Assembly: GCA_963205385.1 (NCBI GenBank)
Contig: CAUJKE010000206.1
Coordinates: forward strand, 43,659-107,658
Reading direction: 5' to 3'
Length of the DNA stretch: 64,000 nucleotides
Source of the DNA: Planctomycetota bacterium
Lineage (GTDB): Bacteria; Planctomycetota; Planctomycetia; Pirellulales; Pirellulaceae
Numbering within the stretch: the stretch's first letter is position 1; each line of letters starts with the position of its first letter. A model generated the notes under the pieces. That model worked only from the letters and a program-made list of their open reading frames with translations, was not told the DNA's origin and did no database searches. The translations under genes were made by a program, and so were the position numbers. Positions 56,076 to 64,000 of this stretch are shown piece after piece.

Positions 56076-57344
56076 ATGAAGCCGGCCGCCTTGTCGAACT
56101 CTTCCGCGCAGTTGCTGCTGGTCGTGCTGCTTGGCCTCGCGAGCGCAGGTTGCGCGGCGCGGCGGCAAAACTGCGTGCCGACATGCTTGCTGAGACCCGA
56201 TGCAATTATCGATTTGAATGCTGCCGGCGACGAAGCGCGAGTACCGGAGCACGTGCTGCTCAATGCTTCGCTGGAGCGATTAAAGCCCCAGGATGATACA
56301 CCGGTTGAGCAGCACGCCAACCAGCACAACGTCTTGGCGCTCTCCGGCGGGGGGAGTTACGGCGCATTCACGGCCGGCGTGCTCAACGGTTGGTCCGCCA
56401 GCGGTCAACGCCCCCAGTTGAGCATCGTCACCGGGGTCAGCACCGGGGCGCTGATTTCCACGTTCGCGTTTCTGGGATCCGAGTACGACCACGTACTGCG
56501 CGAGCTCTATACGAATATTTCCGCGCGCGACATCTATCATGAGCGTCCCAAAGTCAGCTTGCTGTGGTCCGATTCCGCCGCCTCGTCAGGGCCACTGCAG
56601 AATACCATTCGGAAACAGATCACGCCGGAGATCCTGCGCGCTGTGGCAGCGGCGCATGCAGAAGGCCGGCGGCTCTACGTCGGCACCACGAATCTCGACA
56701 CGGGGCGGTTGGTGATCTGGGACATGGGAGCGATCGCCTCCAGTGGGCGCGGCGACGCTACCGAACTTTATCGCGAGATCGTCTTGGCTTCCGCTTCCGT
56801 CCCTGGCTTTTTTCCGCCGGTCAGTATTGATGTCACGATCAACGATCACCGCTATACGGAGCTCCATGTCGATGGCGGGACCGCGGCGCAGGTCTTCTTC
56901 CGCGCCTCGATGCTCAACCTCCAGGCGGAGGACTTCGCTAATGGCCGCCGCCCGCTCGCAGGCTCGTCCATCTATATCATCGTCGCCGGTAAGGCGTATG
57001 CCGATCCCCAGTGCGTGACTCCCAAGTTGTTCGACATTGCAGGCAATTCGCTCAGCGCTTTGACATACGCCCAAGCTCGCAACGACTTGATCCGTATCTA
57101 CACGCTGACGCTGTTGACCGGCTTGGATTACAACGTTGCGACCATCCCCCAAGACCTGCCGATCAGCGCGGACAGCCTCAAGTTCGAGCAGGCTTCCATG
57201 CGTAAGCTGTATTCGCAAGGCTACCAACTCGCGGCGGCCAATCGCGTCTGGGCGAAGGTTCCGCCGGTTGTCGACGCCTCCCAGCAAAGCATTCCTCGCG
57301 CAGGCGTGCAGTTTTTCGCGCCGGGGGGCATGATTGAGCATTGA
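56076..57344 (+). CDS. Patatin-like phospholipase lipoprotein
   Basis: The 422-residue protein has a lipoprotein signal ending at ASAGC (residue about 26), so it is lipid-anchored. The patatin core has the oxyanion loop ALSGGGSYGAFTAGVL, the nucleophile GVSTG and the catalytic Asp in HVDGGTA. The dyad Ser-Asp is intact. It probably hydrolyses lipids in the periplasm or outer membrane. Four cysteines in the first 40 residues of the mature region (CAARRQNCVPTC) may form disulfides. No operon partner is obvious. Confidence 0.9.
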   Translation: MKPAALSNSSAQLLLVVLLGLASAGCAARRQNCVPTCLLRPDAIIDLNAAGDEARVPEHVLLNASLERLKPQDDTPVEQHANQHNVLALSGGGSYGAFTAGVLNGWSASGQRPQLSIVTGVSTGALISTFAFLGSEYDHVLRELYTNISARDIYHERPKVSLLWSDSAASSGPLQNTIRKQITPEILRAVAAAHAEGRRLYVGTTNLDTGRLVIWDMGAIASSGRGDATELYREIVLASASVPGFFPPVSIDVTINDHRYTELHVDGGTAAQVFFRASMLNLQAEDFANGRRPLAGSSIYIIVAGKAYADPQCVTPKLFDIAGNSLSALTYAQARNDLIRIYTLTLLTGLDYNVATIPQDLPISADSLKFEQASMRKLYSQGYQLAAANRVWAKVPPVVDASQQSIPRAGVQFFAPGGMIEH

Positions 57345-57440
57345 AACGCCAACCGGTTTCTCGCCCAGGCGACAGCCAGTAGGATTGAGAAAGTCAAGGA
57401 AGATTGCGAGATATTCGATAACCGCGCACCCAGTTAGCCA

Positions 57441-58520
57441 ATGGCTCACGCCGACTCCCCAGACACCCTGACGGATCGACCACAAGCCCCGACCGGCGCG
57501 CTGGCCGATTTTCCGCCAGGCTACTTCGCGCTCGTCATGGCCACCGGCATCGTTTCGATTGCTTCGCGGGATCTCGGCTTTTCACAAGTCGCCTACGGAT
57601 TATTTGCGATTAATCTCGTCGCCTACGTCACGATCTGGGGCCTGCAAGTGGCGCGTCTCATTCGTCACCCTCAGGCGATGCTCGCCGATCTTCTCAGCCA
57701 CGACCGAGGCGCCGACTTTCTCACCGTCGTCGCCGCGACGGCGCTAATTGGCAGCGCGTTTCATCTCCTGTTGGGGGCGGAGACTACCGCGCTGGTGCTT
57801 TGGTTTGTCGCGATCGGGCTGTGGGTGGTCCTGCTTTATATCTGGTTCGCGAGTCTCGTGATGGTCGAACCCAAGCCGTCGCTGGATCGCGGGATCAACG
57901 GTGGTTGGTTTCTGCTCACGGTTTCGACTCAGTCGCTGGCCGTTCTCGGCACCTTTGTCGCCCGCCTGCTTCCGAACCCCGAGATCGGCGTCTTTGCCTG
58001 CCTGGCGTTCTACATGCTCGGCGCCATGTTCTATCTGTGGATCATCAGCCTCGTGCTGTTGCGGTGGTTTTTCTACCCGATGGATCGCCGCGGAGCGCTC
58101 AGCCCGACCTACTGGATCAACAGCGGCGCCATGGCGATCACCACGCTGGCCGGGGCGCGGCTGATTGTCACGACCACGCCACACGTCGCGTCGCTCGCCC
58201 ACTTCCTGACCGCCTTCAACCTGTTCTTCTGGGTGACGGCCACGTGGTGGATACCGCTCTTGATTCTCGTGAGTGCGTGGCGACTCTTCATCCAGCGCTT
58301 CCCGCTACGTTACGAGCCTGGTTACTGGTCCATGGTCTTCCCGCTGGGCATGTACGCGACGTGCACTTGGGCCTATGCGGAATCGGCGCAGCTCTCTTTC
58401 TTGAAGCCGCTCACTTACGTCAGCCTGCTTTGCGCGTGGCTCGCCTGGACGCTCACCTCGCTGGGCATGCTCCACGCGCTTTGGCGGTGGTTGAGTTCAA
58501 CAAGCAGGATCCGGCCCTGA
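57441..58520 (+). CDS. TDT-family transporter (SLAC1/TehA-like)
   Basis: The 359-residue protein has about 10 TM helices and the family start [20 protein letters not shown]. The SLAC1/TehA fold of anion channels, C4-dicarboxylate and sulfite transporters is likely. A pore phenylalanine cannot be assigned by eye. Substrate may be a small anion. Its 3' end overlaps the reading frame of a small ORF (58487-58687). Confidence 0.88.
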   Translation: MAHADSPDTLTDRPQAPTGALADFPPGYFALVMATGIVSIASRDLGFSQVAYGLFAINLVAYVTIWGLQVARLIRHPQAMLADLLSHDRGADFLTVVAATALIGSAFHLLLGAETTALVLWFVAIGLWVVLLYIWFASLVMVEPKPSLDRGINGGWFLLTVSTQSLAVLGTFVARLLPNPEIGVFACLAFYMLGAMFYLWIISLVLLRWFFYPMDRRGALSPTYWINSGAMAITTLAGARLIVTTTPHVASLAHFLTAFNLFFWVTATWWIPLLILVSAWRLFIQRFPLRYEPGYWSMVFPLGMYATCTWAYAESAQLSFLKPLTYVSLLCAWLAWTLTSLGMLHALWRWLSSTSRIRP

Positions 58521-58687
58521 ACTTTGCCAGGACGGTCGGCGAAGTCTCGCGCGGGCGTGTCACCTTCAAGAAGTATGCCCGCGAGATCGTGTGGGAATCT
58601 GAGGTGTGGATCGCTGAATTTCCGGATCACATGATTCACTTCAACGGCGATCGCTTCTTGGGCCCATATTCAACGGCCAATCGCTGA
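58487..58687 (+). CDS. Possible small gene or gene remnant overlapping the TDT 3' end
   Basis: In a second frame the DNA after the transporter continues as [20 protein letters not shown] then [20 protein letters not shown] and ends [20 protein letters not shown] plus six residues. Codon choice is GC-rich in third positions like its neighbours, and the composition is protein-like. The only near start is a GTG inside the transporter gene with no ribosome site. It could be a short 66-residue gene, or the 3' remnant of a gene truncated by the transporter junction. Confidence 0.4.
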   Translation: MVEFNKQDPALNFARTVGEVSRGRVTFKKYAREIVWESEVWIAEFPDHMIHFNGDRFLGPYSTANR

Positions 58688-58766
58688 CGTCAGCGGCGTC
58701 GGATCTCCGATCTCTGTGGTGAAGCACCACACCTGATGATCTCCATGTCGCCCTATACTGTGCCCT

Positions 58767-59318
58767 TTACCGCGCTGTTTGCAGCGCTGGGTTGTGGAAG
58801 GTAAACCCTTGGCGGGCGCCGTCGTTGACGTAGTCGATCGTGGTGCCGGCGCCGCGCTTGCGCGTGCCGCGGTCGACGACGAGCGTGATACCGTGGCTGA
58901 CGAACGTTTCGTCGTCGAACGGGTCTGAGTTGTCCGTCAGGCTAATTGTCCAGCGCAGATCGCCGCCGAACTTTTCAACCATGCTGACGCGCAATTTGTC
59001 GTGACCACGCTCGGCGGCTAGGAGTTCACGCACCTTCGCGGCCGCTTTCGGTGTTAACACAAACGGCGCCTCGTCCGGCGTCTTGGCGACCCGCACCGGC
59101 CCAGGTTCCGCATGGCCCGCTTGGGCGACCTCGGGCGACTCGATAACCGTAATGGCGGACGTTTCGCCCGATGGCGACGGTTCGACCGCCGCCGTGTCAG
59201 CGTGTGGGCGGCAGCCGACTTGCGCCGCGCCGCTGATTCCCAGTAGCACGAGTGTTCCCATCCATCGCATCCTGAGCATCGTTTGTTTCCTTGCCAGTAT
59301 CGGCCCCAGCGTGTTCAT
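58767..59318 (-). CDS. Lipoprotein with a cysteine-free HesB/IscA-like domain
   Basis: The 183-residue protein starts at the ATG with GGAGG 8 bp upstream (MNTLGPILARKQTMLRMRWM); a start at 59279 is an alternative. The lipobox AQVGC is at about residue 36. The C-terminal 95 residues follow the IscA/HesB pattern: PFVLTPKAAAKVRELLAAER, TISLTDNSDPFDDETFVSHG, ITLVVDRGTRKRGAGTTIDY and a GFTFHNPAL end. The three IscA cysteines (GGGCSG and the CxC at the end) are missing. So it is not expected to bind [Fe-S] and is outside the cytoplasm. Function unknown. Confidence 0.8.
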   Translation of the reverse strand: MNTLGPILARKQTMLRMRWMGTLVLLGISGAAQVGCRPHADTAAVEPSPSGETSAITVIESPEVAQAGHAEPGPVRVAKTPDEAPFVLTPKAAAKVRELLAAERGHDKLRVSMVEKFGGDLRWTISLTDNSDPFDDETFVSHGITLVVDRGTRKRGAGTTIDYVNDGARQGFTFHNPALQTAR

Positions 59319-59384
59319 TCAAGTCATCCTCCCCCCAATGTAACGATCAACGCCCAGCAGCGCCTATGCGAGAATTTTTCCAGG

Positions 59385-59436
59385 CGTTTCACGCGGGCGT
59401 TTCACGCGGGCGATTCACGCGGGCGTTTCACTGGCG
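59385..59436. repeat. 13-bp tandem repeat, about 4 units
   Basis: cgtttcacgcggg, cgtttcacgcggg, cgattcacgcggg, cgtttcactggcg: three near-identical units and a degenerate fourth, ending about 127 bp before the phosphohexomutase ATG. Confidence 0.8.
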
Positions 59437-59562
59437 GCGACGTCGATTGCCGGATTGCGGGACGCCCGGTTGATTGACTTTGCCCCAGCGACCTAGAATC
59501 CGAGCATCGGCCGTTGTTTCTCTTGTTTCTCATCGCTTCCCCCCACTGCCTCCGAGAGCGCC

Positions 59563-61386
59563 ATGACATCCACTTCGACGAATTTCGACAAAGACGCCGC
59601 CTTGCAACAAGTAGCGGCAGGTGCGGCGGCTGGGAAACTGTCAGCGGGGGCCGTTCAGAATATTACGGTATGGCTAACCGAGTCTCGCTATGCCGCCTAT
59701 GCTCCGCAAGTTGCCGCGCATCTGGCCGAGGAGAAATGGCAGGCGTTGGATGATGCTTTTTGGACGATCATCCCCTTTGGCACCGGCGGTCGACGGGGGC
59801 GGATGTACCCGATCGGCTCCAACGCCATCAACGACCGGACCATTGGCGAGAGCGCCCAAGGTCTGGCGGACTATGTAAAGGAGAACGTCAGCGGCGAGTT
59901 GTCCTGCGCCATTGCGTACGACACGCGGCACAACTCGCGGCACTTCGCCGAGTTGTGCGCAGGGATTATGGTTGCCGCAGGCTTCAAGGTGTACTTCCTC
60001 GACGACTACCGCAGCACGCCGGAGCTGTCGTTTCTGGTGCGTTACAAACGCTGCTCGTGTGGCATCATGGTCACCGCGAGCCACAACCCGCCGAGCGATA
60101 ACGCCGTGAAGGTGTACTGGTCGACCGGCGGGCAAGTCCTACCGCCGCACGACAAGGGGATCATCGACCGGGTCATGAACGTGCAGGAGATCACGGTCGC
60201 GAATTTTGAAAGCTCGGTACAAGCCGGGAAAGTTGTTTTCTGCACGGCGGAAGTCGATGCGGCGTTTCAGCGTGAAGTCCTTGCCCAGCGTTTCGAGGGC
60301 CCCCGCGATGTCAGCGTGCTCTACTCGCCGCTGCATGGCGTGGGTGCTTCCGCGGTGCTGCCGGTGCTCGCGGCCGATGGGTTCAAGAAAGTCGAACTGT
60401 ACGGTCCGCACAGTGAACAAAGCGGCGACTTTCCGAACGTGCCGGGGCATGTTTCGAATCCAGAGAATCCCGAAGTGTTCGCGGCAGCGATCGAGCATGC
60501 CAGGCAAACCGGGGCGGAAATCGTCATTGCGACCGATCCCGATTGTGATCGGCTTGGTTGCGTCGCGCCCCGAACCATGGACGTGCGGGGGGAATGGGGC
60601 TTTCTGACAGGCAATCAAATTGGCGCGCTGCTCACGGATTTCATCCTTCAGCGCCGGAAGAAGGCCGGCACGCTGTCGCCGGAGCATTACGTGGTAAAAA
60701 CGCTCGTGACCTCGGCGATGATTCGCCGCATTGCCGATAGTTACGGCGTGCGGACGATTGGCGATTTGCAAGTCGGCTTCAAGTACATCGGCGGCGCGAT
60801 GGACGAGCACGGGCCGGACAAGTTCGTATTTGGAACCGAAGAATCCCACGGCTACCTCGTCGGCCAGTACGCGCGGGATAAAGACGCCGCCGTGGCCGCG
60901 ATGCTGCTCTGCGAAATGGCCGCCGCGATCAAGGCGGAAGGGAAGTCGATCCTGGAAAAGCTCGACGCCTTGTACTGGCAGCACGGTTATCATGCGGAGC
61001 ACTTGCTGAGCGTGCAGATGGAAGGCTCCGAAGGGATGGCCAACATGCAAATGCTGATGGCCAGGTTCCGCAGCGCCCCGCTGGCGACACTGGCCGGGGT
61101 GCAGGTCAAGACGATTCGCGATTACAAGAATCTCGTGACCACGCCGGTGGGAGGCCAGCCGGTTCCGCTCGTGGGACCGAAGGGGGACATGGTGATGCTC
61201 GACCTGGCCGAAGACGGAAACTACATCGTGGTGCGTCCCAGCGGCACAGAACCGAAAGTGAAGTTCTACATGTTCACCTTCGTCCCGGCCGAGGAACTGC
61301 ACAACCTCCAGACGACAAAGAACGACATGGCCACCCGCATACGGCTATTTGAGGAAGATTTGCGGGCTTACGCGTTGCAGGTTTAG
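59563..61386 (+). CDS. Phosphoglucomutase/phosphomannomutase
   Basis: The 607-residue alpha-D-phosphohexomutase has the active-site serine in VTASHNPPSDNAVK (near 170), the metal loop ATDPDCDRLG (near 324), the sugar-binding GTEESHGYLVG and the phosphate-binding RPSGTEPKVKFY. It interconverts hexose 1- and 6-phosphates, supplying nucleotide sugars such as those used by the glycan genes. The length matches the larger PGM2-like enzymes. It stands alone, preceded by tandem repeats. Confidence 0.93.
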   Translation: MTSTSTNFDKDAALQQVAAGAAAGKLSAGAVQNITVWLTESRYAAYAPQVAAHLAEEKWQALDDAFWTIIPFGTGGRRGRMYPIGSNAINDRTIGESAQGLADYVKENVSGELSCAIAYDTRHNSRHFAELCAGIMVAAGFKVYFLDDYRSTPELSFLVRYKRCSCGIMVTASHNPPSDNAVKVYWSTGGQVLPPHDKGIIDRVMNVQEITVANFESSVQAGKVVFCTAEVDAAFQREVLAQRFEGPRDVSVLYSPLHGVGASAVLPVLAADGFKKVELYGPHSEQSGDFPNVPGHVSNPENPEVFAAAIEHARQTGAEIVIATDPDCDRLGCVAPRTMDVRGEWGFLTGNQIGALLTDFILQRRKKAGTLSPEHYVVKTLVTSAMIRRIADSYGVRTIGDLQVGFKYIGGAMDEHGPDKFVFGTEESHGYLVGQYARDKDAAVAAMLLCEMAAAIKAEGKSILEKLDALYWQHGYHAEHLLSVQMEGSEGMANMQMLMARFRSAPLATLAGVQVKTIRDYKNLVTTPVGGQPVPLVGPKGDMVMLDLAEDGNYIVVRPSGTEPKVKFYMFTFVPAEELHNLQTTKNDMATRIRLFEEDLRAYALQV

Positions 61387-61500
61387 GGTGGCTGGTGTAG
61401 TTGGCTGGGCAGCCTCGTTGATTTCCGCACACTCGCCAGCGGCACCGAGGTCTAGGCCTGCCACTTCGTTCGCTCTTGCCTTCTTGGATACAATGACGTC

Positions 61501-62931
61501 ATGGCGGACGAAGACGACGATCTTGAAGACGAAGCGGTGGAGAGCGACGAGCCAACGGCGGAAGAATTGCTGCCGCAAGCTAGCGACGATGCGCCGGAGG
61601 CGATTCCCGACGAGCCGCATCTGTTCGCTTATCGACGGGCGGCGCAAAAAGTGCGCGAGAATTTCCCCGCTAAGCCGGGCGTGTATTTGATGAAGGACTC
61701 GCAGGGACGAGTCATCTACGTCGGCAAGGCGGTGAACCTCCGCAGCCGCGCGGGGAGCTACTTTCTGGAAGCCGCCCGCCGCGAGCAGCGCACGCAGTGG
61801 GTCGTCGATATCTGCGATGCGGACTATATCGAGTGTGCAAGCGCGGTGGACGCGCTGTTGATGGAAGCCCGGCTGATCAAGGACATTCAGCCCAAGCACA
61901 ACAAGGAACTCAAGGACGACAAGACCTTCCCCTATTTGCAGATCACCACGCACGAGGATTTTCCACGCGTGGAGGTGACGCGCACGCCGCGCGAGCGGGG
62001 CGTGAAGCTCTATGGCCCCTTCGCCCATGCCGGCCTGTTGCGTGGCGCCGTGCAGGTGATGCAGCGGATTTTCAAGTTCCGCACCTGCACGCTTGACATC
62101 GAAGAGAACGACGAGCGCTGGCGGTGGTTTCGCCCTTGCCTGTTGGCGAGCATCGGCCAATGCACGGCCCCGTGTAACTTGCGGATCAGCAAGGAGGAAT
62201 ATCGCCGCGACATCCACCGCTTGCAGATGTTCTTGGAAGGCAACAAGGACGAACTGGTTGCGGAGATGAAGATGGAGATGCTCGAGGCGGCGAGGCAGCT
62301 CCACTTCGAAAAAGCGGCGCGCTTGCGGGATGAAGTTCGGCTCTTGGAAAATCTCGATAAGCGCGGGGCGATCGACACGCACGCGCAGCCGGAGGTTTTC
62401 TATATCGATCCCAAGAAGGGACTGGCCGGGCTGAAGAAAGTGCTCAAGCTGAGCGAGGCGCCGCGCCGCATTGAAGGGGTCGATATCGCCCACCTCGGCG
62501 GCGGTGAAACCGTGGCCAGTCTCGTGCAGTTCATCGACGGCTTGCCGTTCAAGCCGGGCTATCGGCGGTTCAAAATCCAAGGCGTGGCGGGAGTGGATGA
62601 CTTTCGCAGCATTCACGAAGTCGTCGCGCGTCGCTTTCGCCGCTTAGCGGACGAGGACGAAGCGTTCCCGGATCTGCTCCTCATCGATGGCGGCAAGGGC
62701 CAACTCAGCGCCGCGCTGGCGGCTTTTCGCGACATGCAAATCACGCCGCCGGCGCTCCTCTCGCTCGCCAAGCGGGAAGAAGAAATCTACCTCCCCGGCC
62801 GCGACGAACCCCTCCGGCTCAGCCGCCATGCGTACGCGTTGCGGCTCTTGCAGTACGTGCGGGATGAAGCGCACCGGTTCGCGCAACATTACCATCATCA
62901 GTTGAGGAGGAAGTCGACGTTGGGGGACTGA
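61501..62931 (+). CDS. uvrC: UvrC excinuclease subunit, lacking the C-terminal HhH region
   Basis: The 476-residue protein has an acidic N-terminal extension of about 50 residues, the GIY-YIG endonuclease domain (PGVYLMKDSQGRVIYVGKAV, about 60-140), a UVR domain (AARQLHFEKAARLRDEVRLL) and the RNase H-like domain with catalytic residues in GVDIAHLGGGET, LLIDGGKGQL and DEAHRFAQHYHHQL. The usual HhH tail is missing: the protein stops at RRKSTLGD, about 130 residues short of E. coli UvrC. Incision on both sides is predicted, but DNA binding may differ. Mfd follows by 122 bp. Confidence 0.92.
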   Translation: MADEDDDLEDEAVESDEPTAEELLPQASDDAPEAIPDEPHLFAYRRAAQKVRENFPAKPGVYLMKDSQGRVIYVGKAVNLRSRAGSYFLEAARREQRTQWVVDICDADYIECASAVDALLMEARLIKDIQPKHNKELKDDKTFPYLQITTHEDFPRVEVTRTPRERGVKLYGPFAHAGLLRGAVQVMQRIFKFRTCTLDIEENDERWRWFRPCLLASIGQCTAPCNLRISKEEYRRDIHRLQMFLEGNKDELVAEMKMEMLEAARQLHFEKAARLRDEVRLLENLDKRGAIDTHAQPEVFYIDPKKGLAGLKKVLKLSEAPRRIEGVDIAHLGGGETVASLVQFIDGLPFKPGYRRFKIQGVAGVDDFRSIHEVVARRFRRLADEDEAFPDLLLIDGGKGQLSAALAAFRDMQITPPALLSLAKREEEIYLPGRDEPLRLSRHAYALRLLQYVRDEAHRFAQHYHHQLRRKSTLGD

Positions 62932-63053
62932 CCTTGCGGGAATGACTTCTGGAGGGAATAACGTCCGACGGCGGAATTGCGAAATTCGGATCTGCGTTCA
63001 GCGCCAACTCACCTTTACTCTCCTCCCCCACCTCCCCTACAATTTCCCCGAAC

Positions 63054-64000
63054 ATGGTAGTCGCAACTCCGGCCAATGTGGCGGCGGAGCGGCTTCGAGA
63101 GCTGCCCCGTTGCGTCAATTCGCACGCAGGCTTCGCGGAGGTGGTGGCGGCGCTGTCGCAAGGGCGGCCTGCCACGCTCGACGGAGTCTGGGGCTCAAGC
63201 TGCGCGCTCATCGCGGCGACCCTCGCCGAGCATGCACCCTCCCTGCTCTTGGTGGTGACGCCGGAACTAGGCGAGCTTGATACGGTCGCCGATGACCTGG
63301 CCCTCTTCACGGCGCTCGGTGTCGAGCGTTTTCCCGCTTGGGAGACGCCCCCGAGCGAACATCGCATTCGGGACGATATCTACGGCGAGCGGTTGCGGAC
63401 GCTCAAACATCTCCTCTCCGCCGCGCCACCGCGAATCCTCACGACGTCCATTCAAAGCCTCATGCAGGCAGTTCCGCCGGCGAGCGAACTGGCGCGACAA
63501 ACGCGGCGGCTGGAAATTGGCGCTAAGTTTGATATCGACGATCTGCTTAGGTGGCTCGTCGCCCAAGGCTTTCACAACACCAGTGCGGTGGAACTCCCCG
63601 GCGAGTTCGCCGCCCGCGGTGGGATTGTCGATATCTTCGCGCCCGACTGGGATCAGCCGGTGCGGATGGAGTTTTTTGACGACGAGATCGAATCGCTTCG
63701 CCAGTTCGATGTCGCTTCGCAGCGCAGCTTGGAGCGTTTGAGCGCGATCGATGTCACCGTGCTCAAGCCGGATAAAGGGGTGAAAGCGCACTTACGCGAG
63801 TATTTGCCGCCGGACACCTGGGTGCTGCTGCTGGAACCGGAGCGGATCGCGACGCAAGGGCGGCAATATATTGAACGGACCGAGATGCCGGAGGCGTTAT
63901 TCGGCCCGCCGGTGGTGCTGGAGAGTTTGGCCTCGCTCCCGATTGTCACCGCGGCGGGGCTCTCCGCTGGCACGTACGGCGCGCAGTGTCATCTGCAAAT
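63054..64000 (+). CDS. mfd: Transcription-repair coupling factor, 5' part (partial)
   Basis: The ORF is not in the track because it runs off the window. It begins MVVATPANVAAERLRELPRC and shows the UvrB-like N-terminal region of Mfd: ERFPAWETPPSEHRIRDDIY, RILTTSIQSLMQAVPP and LVAQGFHNTSAVELPGEFAA, then RGGIVDIFAPDWDQPVRMEF. The visible 315 residues are the UvrA-binding part; the RNA polymerase-binding and translocase domains lie beyond the window. Mfd removes stalled RNA polymerase and recruits UvrA. Lying just after uvrC, it may share its transcription. Confidence 0.9.
   Translation, partial: MVVATPANVAAERLRELPRCVNSHAGFAEVVAALSQGRPATLDGVWGSSCALIAATLAEHAPSLLLVVTPELGELDTVADDLALFTALGVERFPAWETPPSEHRIRDDIYGERLRTLKHLLSAAPPRILTTSIQSLMQAVPPASELARQTRRLEIGAKFDIDDLLRWLVAQGFHNTSAVELPGEFAARGGIVDIFAPDWDQPVRMEFFDDEIESLRQFDVASQRSLERLSAIDVTVLKPDKGVKAHLREYLPPDTWVLLLEPERIATQGRQYIERTEMPEALFGPPVVLESLASLPIVTAAGLSAGTYGAQCHLQ

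Noticed and set aside
57800-58486. Upstream part of the 295-residue plus-strand ORF
   Set aside because: It lies entirely in a second frame of the TDT transporter. Only the portion after 58487 has independent protein-like content, reported separately.
59385-59436. CRISPR array
   Set aside because: Units of 13 bp are contiguous with no spacers, so this is a simple tandem repeat.
60139-61302. 387-residue minus-strand ORF
   Set aside because: Antisense to the phosphohexomutase gene.
61345-62616. 423-residue minus-strand ORF
   Set aside because: Antisense to uvrC, which has all expected motifs.

Overview
The window is about 64 kb of GC-rich bacterial chromosome, and its gene content points to a planctomycete, probably from the Pirellulales. 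The main evidence is a planctomycete-type cytochrome c/DUF1549/DUF1553 protein next to a DUF1501 protein, a second DUF1501 protein, a secreted arylsulfatase, an HzsA-related multihaem protein, an extracellular dockerin/PKD protein with a LEPR-XLL-like N-terminal motif, and Tat-dependent Gfo/Idh/MocA and DUF1501 proteins. There are no rRNA or tRNA genes, CRISPR arrays, transposases, integrases or phage genes that I can support. Most long lines in the ORF track are antisense or out-of-frame shadows of GC-rich genes.

Layout. 0-7 kb (minus strand): the start of a signal-peptide gene, an HzsA-related c-type cytochrome and a YVTN-propeller/di-haem cytochrome protein, apparently one operon behind a sigma70-type promoter, then a CysI-like sulfite reductase with its own promoter. 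7-10 kb: two response regulators without adjacent kinases, one NarL/LuxR type and one sigma54 activator. 10-15 kb: small and secreted proteins, a Trm112-like protein, a HIT hydrolase, a PQQ-like propeller protein, and a stress-type cluster of very small membrane and lipoprotein genes (DUF1328, DUF3309, a one-TM protein, a repeat lipoprotein). The first two are too short for the ORF track and have a near-consensus sigma54 promoter. 15-25 kb: M24 peptidase, the cytochrome/DUF1549/DUF1553 plus DUF1501 pair, a phosphoesterase, a sulfatase and two proteins of unknown function. 25-29 kb: aldo/keto reductase, then an operon of an ArsR-type regulator, a rhodanese-DUF2892 membrane protein and a persulfide dioxygenase-rhodanese fusion, read as sulfide/persulfide detoxification. 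29-41 kb: PurU, the dockerin protein, a TPR-CHAT-like protein lacking the CHAT catalytic residues, TonB, RraB, an oxidoreductase, DUF2071 and a TIGR01777 oxidoreductase. 42-56 kb: surface-glycan genes (five glycosyltransferase-type or capsule proteins, methyltransferase, KdsD/KpsF, sulfotransferase, flippase, a TMTC-like TPR membrane protein), preceded by hpt. 56-64 kb: patatin lipoprotein, TDT transporter, a HesB-like lipoprotein without the iron-sulfur cysteines, phosphohexomutase, UvrC and the start of Mfd.

The strongest functional groupings are the persulfide operon, the sigma54-linked small-protein stress cluster, the glycan assembly block with Kdo-type genes, and the uvrC-mfd repair pair. 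The most unusual observations are the small-protein cluster with its sigma54 promoter and a GNRA-capped hairpin downstream, the cysteine-free HesB lipoprotein, the CHAT-like protein with no catalytic dyad, and several families of dispersed palindromic repeats in intergenic DNA. All family calls come from reading motifs in the translations; no database search was run.
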